Assembly (NCBI GenBank): GCA_002428905.1
Contig: DIYD01000342.1
Span: 1 to 9,047, forward strand
DNA length: 9,047 nucleotides
Direction of reading: 5' to 3'
Source of the DNA: Bacteroidetes bacterium UBA6063
GTDB lineage: Bacteria; Bacteroidota; Bacteroidia; NS11-12g; UBA9320
The notes below the pieces were generated by a model. That model searched no databases, had not been told where the DNA came from, and saw only the letters and a list, made by a program, of their open reading frames with translations. The position numbers and the translations under genes were made by a program. Of the stretch, positions 1 through 5,854 are shown one piece after another (position 1 is the stretch's first letter; every line of letters begins with the position of its first letter).

Positions 1-783
1 TATAATGGGGACGACTTAATGACGACGATGGTGGACTCAACCTGGAACAAAGCATCCAACCAATGGGTGCTGACCACGAAAGATACGTTTGAGTACGATG
101 CGAACGATGTCGTGACAAGACAGACCCAATATTCATGGAATTCAAATGCGTGGCAACTGTCAGAGCGCTCCATATTCAAGGCGAATAAGGATGGACAGAT
201 TACTGAAAAAATCGAAGCAGAATATGATGGTACTACCTGGGATTCAACGGGTTTGTCTAAATACGGATACGATGCAAATGGCAATCCAAATGTAGAGGAG
301 TATGCCGCATGGGAAGATGACCGCTGGGAAAGTAATACGCGCTATGAATACACGTATGATCCGGTTGAAAAGGTGAACCCAATCATATTAAACATGGATG
401 TTTACATCCCGGATTATGACCAGTACATTATAAACCTTCCACTCGAAGAATTCGACTACCTGGCCGATGGTGCTGGTGGTTGGGATAAAGACTATCACGA
501 AGTCTATCATTATTCAGATGGAGGCAACGCCAGTTCCGTAAAGATACTAAACCCAGAGGTTACGTTATACCCTAATCCGGCAAACGGCGCAGTGCACATT
601 CAGCTGGGTAGTGACGATCGAGCAGAGACTTATGTAATTCGTTCTGTCAATGGTGCTTTAGTCGAAGATGGCCGGTTATCTAACCAGGATACAATAGATG
701 TATCGAACATACCAGCAGGTATATATGTGGTTGAGGTAAGTACTGGAGCCCATGTTTACCGAAGCAAACTTCTGGTAGAGTAA
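1..783 (+). CDS. T9SS-secreted 29-residue-repeat protein, 5'-truncated by window edge
   Basis: The reading frame is open from base 1 to the stop at 781-783, so the true start lies upstream; the ATG at 19 is probably internal. Counting from that Met, residues 24-118 hold a repeat with anchors at 24, 53, 82 and 111, an exact 29-residue period. Each anchor is aromatic-x-Tyr-Asp or a variant, often followed by Gly-Asn, with paired Trp in between. Residues 119-168 form a non-repeat module ending in a Gly-Gly-Trp and His-Tyr stretch. Residues 181-254 are a type A T9SS sorting domain: a YPNP start, an IPAGIYVVEV core and a basic YRSKLLVE end. By family knowledge such proteins cross the outer membrane through the type IX system and are released or anchored at the surface. 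The gene downstream at 1058 is a paralogue with the same layout. The function of the repeat region is not recognised. It is not an Rhs YD repeat, which is shorter. Confidence 0.88.
   Translation, partial: YNGDDLMTTMVDSTWNKASNQWVLTTKDTFEYDANDVVTRQTQYSWNSNAWQLSERSIFKANKDGQITEKIEAEYDGTTWDSTGLSKYGYDANGNPNVEEYAAWEDDRWESNTRYEYTYDPVEKVNPIILNMDVYIPDYDQYIINLPLEEFDYLADGAGGWDKDYHEVYHYSDGGNASSVKILNPEVTLYPNPANGAVHIQLGSDDRAETYVIRSVNGALVEDGRLSNQDTIDVSNIPAGIYVVEVSTGAHVYRSKLLVE
88..372 (+). repeat. 29-residue tandem protein repeat (about 4 anchors)
   Basis: The encoded units begin FEYD, IFKAN, YGYD and YTYD and are spaced exactly 29 residues (87 nt) apart. The consensus is roughly aromatic-x-Tyr-Asp-x-x-Gly-Asn, about ten variable residues, then Trp-x4-Trp-x9. 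The repeat is conserved at protein level and diverged at DNA level. The array may continue upstream of the window. Confidence 0.75.
559..780 (+). other. T9SS type A C-terminal sorting domain
   Basis: The last 74 residues of the truncated protein start at VTLYPNP and end at the stop codon. My hand alignment with the C-terminus of the downstream paralogue gives 41 of 74 identical positions, including an identical final VYRSKLLVE. The YPNP start, central Gly-Ile-Tyr-Val and terminal Lys-Leu-Leu-Val are the usual landmarks of this signal domain, which directs substrates to the type IX secretion system and is normally cleaved on export. Confidence 0.9.
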
Positions 784-852
784 GTCAGCACAATAGAACA
801 CTACTATACCTGGGACCGTTTGCTTTGTACGCCGGTTATCCCATTACCTTCT

Positions 853-871
853 GACCAATAAAATACTGGTC
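853..871. repeat. Short inverted repeat GACCAATA / TACTGGTC
   Basis: GACCAATA (853-860) and TACTGGTC (864-871) are inverted with one mismatch and a 3-nt spacer. There is no T-run after it, so it does not look like a terminator. It resembles the better dyad TACCAATA / TATTGGTA at 8019-8043. It may be an operator or chance. Confidence 0.4.
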
Positions 872-897
872 TGGACTACCTTTTCGCTCGGTGCACG

Positions 898-943
898 AAG
901 GCTCCGGATTAGATCGTAGTGATCTGCAAGACCTTTCTTTTTT
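898..943 (+). terminator. Weak terminator candidate after the first T9SS gene
   Basis: AGATC (911-915) and GATCT (921-925) form a 5-bp stem with a 5-nt loop. An outer AAGG (898-901) can pair with CCTT (932-935), and a T-rich run covers 934-941. The inner and outer stems are separated by unpaired bases and the stem is low in GC, so this is only a candidate. No better terminator was found downstream of the stop at 783. Confidence 0.25.
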
Positions 944-1057
944 AGTGTGGATGAATGCCGTTTGGCACGCCTATTCCTGTTTATGTCGAAAGACTTCAAC
1001 CCATTTCATTGTGTGCTCGTAACATTATACAACTCGCAATAAAACAATAGTTAAAAC

Positions 1058-2425
1058 ATGAATAGAGTATTAATAACCACCGGAATAGTGATCTCGGCTA
1101 TGTTGACGTTTGGTCAGGAGCCCGGATACTTCGAAAGAAAAAAGACTACAGATGTCACTGCGTTGGATAAGGTGTTAAACTCCCTTGTTACCGAAGGTGC
1201 CAAGAAAGCAGATGAGGATGATTTAGACAGTATTGTGCTGTATACCTGGGAATCGCAGAATAGTGCGTGGGCGAAACAAGCGACCATCAAGGTGACCTAT
1301 GATTCTAAGGATCACCCTACTTTATTTGAGTACTATGCACAAGGTTTATCTCCCTATCTCGAGTCTGCTATTGAGGTTGAATTCGACGATGAAGGTCGGT
1401 TGTTAAGTAAAAAGATTAAGTCGACGGATGGGGTGTCTGAACAGTGGTATTATGAAGATAATGAGGAGTATACGTATGATGAAGATGGAAATGAGATAGA
1501 ATACATCTATCAGGAACACGATGGTTTTAAATTCGTAAATGAGTTACGACGCACCACCACATATAATGAGGACAACAAACCCATTAAACAGGTAGTGAAC
1601 CGTTGGGGTGTACAATGGAATAAGCACCGAGAAACGGTTCTTTCGTATAATGGTAAGGGACAGCTTGAAGAAACTGTATTATGGTTCTGGGATGGTATAG
1701 ATTTCACCATGCGTGCGGGATCGAAAGAGACATTCGAGTATGACGGAGAGGGTAATCTTATTCGGCACATGAGGCTGTATAAAACAGATGAAGACTGGAA
1801 AGAAGCAAACCTGACGGAGTATACGTTGGATAAAGATGGTAACACAATTACAAAGACGATAAGCGAAAAGCTGGGAAGCAATTGGGTTGAACTAAGTAAA
1901 GAAACGTTCGAACACGATCCATTGGGGAATCCGACATCTGAAGTTCTTGAGAACATGAAAGCAGGACAATGGGAAGAAGACAGTAAAACGGAATTCACCT
2001 ACAATACTTCAGAATCAATCGAGCCGTTTTTAATTCGATTACAGCTTATTGATCCGTCTCAAAGCCACAAGGTGGTAAGCCGCTTTTTGGAACAAGTTGA
2101 TTTGGCGCCGGATGGTTCTGGAGGCTGGGAGAATAAGACCAGAGAAACATTTCATTATACATCGGACTTGAGCGGTATAGATCCGCAACATCAAACGGGT
2201 TTGCAGATTTATCCAAATCCGGCACATGGAGTAGTTCGGGTTGAACTGCGTGACGATGCTCAGGCTCAGGCATATGTAATTCGTTCCATTAGCGGTGCTT
2301 TAATATCCAAGGGAGAGCTCGATGGCCATAATGCAATCGACATATCGAGTATACAAACAGGTATATATGTTGTTGAAGTTAATTCCGGAGATCTTGTTTA
2401 CCGAAGCAAGCTACTGGTGGAGTAA
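1058..2425 (+). CDS. T9SS-secreted 29-residue-repeat protein (complete)
   Basis: This 455-residue protein begins with a Sec signal peptide: basic Asn-Arg, a hydrophobic core over residues 4-18, and likely cleavage between Gly19 and Gln20, a common Bacteroidota site. Residues 79-320 carry nine repeat anchors at 79, 107, 138, 167, 195, 226, 255, 284 and 313, so spacing is 28-31 and mostly 29. Anchors have the form aromatic-x-Tyr/Phe-Asp-x-x-Gly-Asn, with Trp between them. Residues 321-368 match the pre-terminal module of the upstream paralogue (Gly-Gly-Trp, then a His-Tyr stretch). Residues 382-455 are a type A T9SS sorting domain starting IYPNP. By family knowledge it is exported by Sec and then the type IX system. 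The repeat is probably all-beta, but its ligand or role is not recognised. The tandem paralogue upstream points to a local duplication. Its 3' end lies 5 nt from the end of convergent menC. The start is well supported by the signal peptide. Confidence 0.92.
   Translation: MNRVLITTGIVISAMLTFGQEPGYFERKKTTDVTALDKVLNSLVTEGAKKADEDDLDSIVLYTWESQNSAWAKQATIKVTYDSKDHPTLFEYYAQGLSPYLESAIEVEFDDEGRLLSKKIKSTDGVSEQWYYEDNEEYTYDEDGNEIEYIYQEHDGFKFVNELRRTTTYNEDNKPIKQVVNRWGVQWNKHRETVLSYNGKGQLEETVLWFWDGIDFTMRAGSKETFEYDGEGNLIRHMRLYKTDEDWKEANLTEYTLDKDGNTITKTISEKLGSNWVELSKETFEHDPLGNPTSEVLENMKAGQWEEDSKTEFTYNTSESIEPFLIRLQLIDPSQSHKVVSRFLEQVDLAPDGSGGWENKTRETFHYTSDLSGIDPQHQTGLQIYPNPAHGVVRVELRDDAQAQAYVIRSISGALISKGELDGHNAIDISSIQTGIYVVEVNSGDLVYRSKLLVE
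1292..2017 (+). repeat. 29-residue tandem protein repeat (nine anchors)
   Basis: Anchor motifs in order are VTYD, VEFD, YTYD, TTYN, LSYN, FEYD, YTLD, FEHD and FTYN. Successive starts are 28, 31, 29, 28, 31, 29, 29 and 29 residues apart. Most anchors are followed two or three residues later by Gly-Asn, Gly-Gln or Gly-Arg. Each spacer tends to carry one or two Trp and a Lys/Arg-Glu-Thr stretch before the next anchor. Copies are diverged, so the array is old at the DNA level. Confidence 0.8.
2201..2422 (+). other. T9SS type A C-terminal sorting domain
   Basis: Residues 382-455 run from LQIYPNP to the C-terminal SKLLVE. Landmarks are YPNPAHG, a central TGIYVVEV strand and the basic-hydrophobic terminus. 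It is clearly homologous to the domain at 559-780, and short DNA blocks are identical between the two copies, for example TATGTAATTCGTTC. Confidence 0.9.
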
Positions 2426-2430
2426 CGATA

Positions 2431-3471
2431 TTAATGGATAGGCGATTGGGGTAACTTCCAGTCGTCTTTCGTGTAAACGAGCTGTTCGCCAATCACCTGT
2501 AATGGGGATTCGATGTTGTTACTATAAAGGCTACCGGTGCCTAAACCCTGCGGCAATTCAATATCGTACTGGCTCACCCATTGCGCAATGGCATTTAAAC
2601 CAATATTTGATTCGAGTGCGGAGGTAACCCACCACCCAATTGCGTGTTTTCGTGCTAAGTGTACCCATGCATCACATACCTCAAATCCTCCAACCAGATT
2701 AGGCTTTAGTATGAGGTATTGAGGCCGAATTTCGTTCAGTAATGTCATTCCTTCTGTTTCAACCCGAATGCCGATCAATTCTTCATCAAGAGCAATGTCA
2801 ATAAGTTTGGAAGCGCATAGCGACCCCATGGAATCCCATTGATTAGGTTTTATAGGCTGTTCAATGCTATGGATTTCAAATCGCTTCAGTTCACGCAATT
2901 GCTCCTTAGCCTCATCAGCATTGAAAGCTCCGTTGGCATCCAATCGGATTTCCAGTTTAAATGCTGAATATCGTTGACGGATGCGTTCAAGCAATCGGCA
3001 TTCTGCATCAAAATCATGGGCGCCTACTTTAAATTTTATGCATCGGAACCCGGCTTCAATTTTAGTGGTTGCTTCATCAAACATTGCATCTAGTTCTCCC
3101 ATCCAAACCAGACCATTGATGTCAATGGGTGTGCCTTGAATGAACGAAGTATCGAAAATCGTTCTGCTTCCACCATTTTCAAGATCTTTTAGCGCGGTTT
3201 CCAATCCAAATCGAATGGATGGGAAGTGTGCGAAGTCCATCTCGTTCAAAGACCCATTGCTGGTAAGTTGAGATGCAAAAGCATGCAGGTGTTCGGAGTA
3301 GTCTGAGACATCATCAATGCTCAACAGCGACAAAGGAGCACATTCACCAATACCAATCGTACCTTCCTTTTTTAAAAAGACATAGTTCACCAAACGTTCT
3401 TGAAAAACGTTACGACTGGTTTTGGCTGGTTTCTTAAAATTTAGTCGATATGGAACGATTTCGTACTCCAT
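2431..3471 (-). CDS. menC: o-succinylbenzoate synthase
   Basis: MenC belongs to the enolase superfamily and dehydrates SHCHC to o-succinylbenzoate in cytoplasmic menaquinone biosynthesis. The 346-residue protein has an N-terminal capping domain (about 1-110) and a C-terminal barrel. Catalytic landmarks are visible: the KxK pair Lys146/Lys148; metal ligands Asp178 (in RLDAN), Glu204 (in IEQP) and Asp229 (in LDEE); and Lys256 (in LKPN), the expected second catalytic lysine. Many enolase relatives, such as dipeptide epimerases, share this set of residues. The assignment to MenC therefore leans on the adjacent menA and on C-terminal motifs such as TSALESNIGL and the GLGTGSLY stretch. The ATG is 1 nt beyond the menA stop, indicating translational coupling in a kbl-menA-menC transcript. 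No terminator is visible in the 5-nt gap to the convergent gene. Confidence 0.9.
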   Translation of the reverse strand: MEYEIVPYRLNFKKPAKTSRNVFQERLVNYVFLKKEGTIGIGECAPLSLLSIDDVSDYSEHLHAFASQLTSNGSLNEMDFAHFPSIRFGLETALKDLENGGSRTIFDTSFIQGTPIDINGLVWMGELDAMFDEATTKIEAGFRCIKFKVGAHDFDAECRLLERIRQRYSAFKLEIRLDANGAFNADEAKEQLRELKRFEIHSIEQPIKPNQWDSMGSLCASKLIDIALDEELIGIRVETEGMTLLNEIRPQYLILKPNLVGGFEVCDAWVHLARKHAIGWWVTSALESNIGLNAIAQWVSQYDIELPQGLGTGSLYSNNIESPLQVIGEQLVYTKDDWKLPQSPIH

Positions 3472-3472
3472 G

Positions 3473-4375
3473 CTAAAGTAACGTTAAAGATGTAATTACA
3501 ACTGTCAACACATTGAGCAATACGTGCATTTTCAGGAGAGTGTTGTATACAGCACGATTTTCAGGTCGGTTGTGTAATGACCGTAAACGAAGCCAGTGAA
3601 TAAGGTATAAGGGCACCAGAAGTAGTATAACAAGACCATTGCTTGCAGATGCCTCTCTCAAGAATAAAACCAGTAGAAGCAGAGCGCTCATACAGAGCAT
3701 CAATTGGTATACTTCTGCTCTTTTTTTCCCGAGTTTTACCGCCAGTGTAATCTTTCCATTTTGGGTGTCTCCAGGAATGTCTCGGAGATTGTTTACATTC
3801 AAAACCCCAACGCCGAGCAATCCAAGAGCACAAGCGGGCATAGCAGACAGCCAGAAATCACGGTCAATATGTCCGGATTGTAAATAATATACCCCAAGAA
3901 CGGCAACGAGGCCAAAGAAGATAAAGACAGATAGGTCTCCCCACGATTTATATCCATAAGGATTTTTACCAGCGGTATACTTAATAGCTGCTGCAATGCT
4001 GATCAAACCGAGTCCAAAAAATAACCAAAAGTTAAGGCTTGGACTGCCTAAAGCCATAAACAGCAACGCCAGGCCACTGATCAACGCAAGTAAGGCACTT
4101 ACAATCAATGCGGCTTTCATCTGATTAAGGGTCAGAGATCCACTTGCCAATGCCCGGTCCGGTCGTGATTCATCGTCTGTACCTTTCACGAAATCACCAT
4201 AATCATTGGCAAAATTGGAAAGTACTTGTAGTAAGATGGCTGTTGATACAGACAGCAATGTAATGGCCCAACTGTGATCCTTAAAAAAGGCTCCCAGCAC
4301 CGACCCCATGGCTATAGATGCTAAGGCCAGGGGCAATGTTCTTAGACGTGCGGCTTTAACAAAAGCACCGATCAT
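3473..4375 (-). CDS. menA: 1,4-dihydroxy-2-naphthoate polyprenyltransferase
   Basis: MenA is an integral membrane UbiA-family prenyltransferase. It attaches the polyprenyl chain to 1,4-dihydroxy-2-naphthoate, giving demethylmenaquinone. The 300-residue protein is of usual length and very hydrophobic, with multiple membrane helices consistent with the family's nine. The first Asp-rich motif is Asn57-Asp-Tyr-Gly-Asp61 followed by Gly-Thr-Asp-Asp (65-68). The second is Asn195-Asn-Leu-Arg-Asp199-x3-Asp203. These bind the Mg-diphosphate of the prenyl donor. The motif RTLPLALASI near residues 12-21 is typical of MenA rather than UbiA. The start is 3 nt after the kbl stop, and its own stop is 1 nt before the menC start. 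Confidence is high from the motifs plus the menC neighbour. Confidence 0.95.
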   Translation of the reverse strand: MIGAFVKAARLRTLPLALASIAMGSVLGAFFKDHSWAITLLSVSTAILLQVLSNFANDYGDFVKGTDDESRPDRALASGSLTLNQMKAALIVSALLALISGLALLFMALGSPSLNFWLFFGLGLISIAAAIKYTAGKNPYGYKSWGDLSVFIFFGLVAVLGVYYLQSGHIDRDFWLSAMPACALGLLGVGVLNVNNLRDIPGDTQNGKITLAVKLGKKRAEVYQLMLCMSALLLLVLFLREASASNGLVILLLVPLYLIHWLRLRSLHNRPENRAVYNTLLKMHVLLNVLTVVITSLTLL

Positions 4376-4378
4376 CGG

Positions 4379-5569
4379 TTACTTGATTACGTCAAGTTCG
4401 CGACCAATTTTTATAAATGCATTGATGGCTTTGTCAAGGTGTCCCCGGTCATGTCCTGCGGAAACCTGCACCCGAATTCGCGCCTCTCCTTTAGGGACAA
4501 CGGGGTAATAGAACCCAATCACATATATGCCTTCTTCAAGTAATTTATTAGCAAACACCTGTGAAAGCTTCGCGTCGTACAACATGATCGGAACGATTGG
4601 GTGTACACCCGGTTTAATGTCAAAACCGGCCTCAGTCATTTTAGATCGGAAGTATTGGGTATTATCTTCCAGTTTGTCGCGTAAATCTGTCGTTTCGCTT
4701 AGCATGTCTAAAACAGCAATACTCGCACCTACGATAGATGGAGCAACTGTATTTGAGAAAAGGTAAGGGCGAGAACGTTGACGCAGCATGTCGACTATTT
4801 CTTTTCTACCCGAAGTAAATCCACCGGAAGCACCTCCAAGAGCTTTGCCCAGTGTACCGGTGATGATGTCAATCTTGCCCATTACGCCGCAATGTTCATG
4901 TGTGCCTCGACCAGTTTTGCCCATAAAACCACTTGCATGACATTCGTCAATCATAATCAGGGCCTTATATTTTTCCGCGAGTTCCACAATCTTGTCGAGT
5001 TGAGCAATTGTACCGTCCATCGAGAATACTCCATCGGTAACAATGATTCGGTTCTTTGCATCCTGACTTTCTTGTAAACAGCGTTCAAGATCGTCCATAT
5101 CGTTATTCTTGAATCGGTAACGCGCCGCTTTACAAAGACGTACACCATCGATGATCGATGCATGGTTGAGACTGTCGCTGATTATTGCATCTTCTTTGCC
5201 CAATAAAGGCTCGAATACACCACCATTTGCATCAAAAGCGGCCGCGTATAATATGGTGTCTTCCGTGCCCAGGAATTCAGAAATTTTTCGTTCCAGTTCT
5301 TTGTGAATGTCTTGTGTACCGCATATAAATCGAACCGAAGACATCCCATAACCATGAGAATCAATAGCATTTTTTGCTGCCTCAATAACCTTTGGGTGAG
5401 AAGATAATCCAAGATAGTTGTTTGCGCAGAAGTTAATTACTTCTTCGCCCGTATTTAGTTTGATGTCAGCACCCTGCGGTGAAGATATAATGCGTTCACT
5501 TTTATATAAACCGGCCTCCTTTATGGCGTTCAGTTCCTCTTGTAATTGTGGTTTAAGCGTATCGAACAT
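4379..5569 (-). CDS. kbl: Glycine C-acetyltransferase (2-amino-3-ketobutyrate CoA ligase)
   Basis: This PLP-dependent alpha-oxoamine synthase interconverts 2-amino-3-oxobutanoate plus CoA with glycine plus acetyl-CoA, the second step of threonine breakdown through threonine dehydrogenase. At 396 residues it is close to the E. coli enzyme (398) and recognisably similar along its full length. Visible landmarks are the NFCANNYLGL segment (46-55), the VRFICGTQD segment (79-87), SLNHASIIDG (133-142), the cofactor Asp/His region DECHASGF (208-215), and the PLP lysine Lys242 in TGTLGKALGG. The sequence follows Kbl rather than BioF or serine palmitoyltransferase. Upstream in frame a stop (TAA, complement of 5582-5584) lies four codons before the ATG, so this is the first possible start. 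It leads the kbl-menA-menC unit. No threonine dehydrogenase gene is in the window. Confidence 0.96.
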   Translation of the reverse strand: MFDTLKPQLQEELNAIKEAGLYKSERIISSPQGADIKLNTGEEVINFCANNYLGLSSHPKVIEAAKNAIDSHGYGMSSVRFICGTQDIHKELERKISEFLGTEDTILYAAAFDANGGVFEPLLGKEDAIISDSLNHASIIDGVRLCKAARYRFKNNDMDDLERCLQESQDAKNRIIVTDGVFSMDGTIAQLDKIVELAEKYKALIMIDECHASGFMGKTGRGTHEHCGVMGKIDIITGTLGKALGGASGGFTSGRKEIVDMLRQRSRPYLFSNTVAPSIVGASIAVLDMLSETTDLRDKLEDNTQYFRSKMTEAGFDIKPGVHPIVPIMLYDAKLSQVFANKLLEEGIYVIGFYYPVVPKGEARIRVQVSAGHDRGHLDKAINAFIKIGRELDVIK

Positions 5570-5638
5570 GTTTGAACAATTTTATGGGACAAAACAACAA
5601 TAAATTTTCGTTCTAAACTCATAAAACCGGGCTGTTTT

Positions 5639-5677
5639 TACGGTATTACAGGGCGAGTATGGGGTTAGCGTACCGTA
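5639..5677. repeat. Inverted repeat TACGGTA / TACCGTA
   Basis: Two perfect 7-bp arms are separated by 25 nt (arms 5639-5645 and 5671-5677), midway between the divergent genes. The spacing is long for one operator and there is no T-run, so the role is unknown and chance is possible. Confidence 0.35.
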
Positions 5678-5763
5678 TAAATTGTAGAGGCCAATAAAAC
5701 TTTAGCCTAAAATTGTACGTTTTTATCGGTAGCCACCAACCTTTTGCAAGCTTGATGGTTTAC

Positions 5764-5794
5764 TTAACATTGGCTCAAAATAATGTTACTTTTG
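5764..5794 (+). promoter_or_regulatory. Bacteroidota-type promoter of ftsH
   Basis: TACTTTTG at 5787-5794 is a full match to the TAnnTTTG -7 box used by the Bacteroidota primary sigma factor. It lies about 60 nt upstream of the ftsH ATG, so transcription would start near 5800. The upstream -33 element is weak: TTAA at 5764-5767 has the right 19-nt spacing but is not TTG-like, and the TTG at 5770-5772 is only 14 nt away. The box itself is convincing and the upstream element is not. Confidence 0.65.
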
Positions 5795-5854
5795 CCGCAG
5801 TTTACGGGCATTGCAACATGGAGTCATGCTTAAGTAGAGTTACAGTAATTTCCA

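Larger units (their letters stand above)
784..1057. other. Intergenic region between the two T9SS paralogues
   Basis: These 274 nt lie between two same-strand genes. I see no credible ORF or tRNA here. There are two modest inverted repeats (853-871 and 911-925). The second is followed by a T-rich stretch and is listed separately as a weak terminator candidate. No match to the Bacteroidota TAnnTTTG promoter box with a properly spaced upstream element was found, so the promoter of the downstream gene is not assigned. Confidence 0.6.
5570..5854. other. Divergent kbl / ftsH intergenic region
   Basis: These 285 nt separate divergent kbl and ftsH. The right side contains the ftsH promoter element (listed separately). 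On the left, two overlapping minus-strand boxes, TATTGTTG (complement of 5595-5602) and TTGTTTTG (complement of 5590-5597), each match five of six fixed positions of TAnnTTTG. Both lack a clear upstream element, so a kbl promoter is only suggested. A 7-bp inverted repeat, TACGGTA (5639-5645) and TACCGTA (5671-5677), lies mid-region. No ORF or RNA gene is evident. Confidence 0.55.

Noticed and set aside
1510..1998. 162-codon minus-strand ORF inside the second T9SS gene
   Set aside because: It lies wholly antisense to a well-supported repeat gene, is Ser/Val-rich with no domain, and its openness follows from the repeat-driven codon pattern of the real gene.
4778..5077. 99-codon plus-strand ORF inside kbl
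   Set aside because: It is antisense to the PLP-binding core of a strongly conserved enzyme and shows no protein family features.
4379..5569. Alternative identity as BioF or serine palmitoyltransferase
   Set aside because: All belong to the same alpha-oxoamine synthase family, but full-length similarity, including the VRFICGTQD and PVVPKGEARIR segments, follows Kbl.
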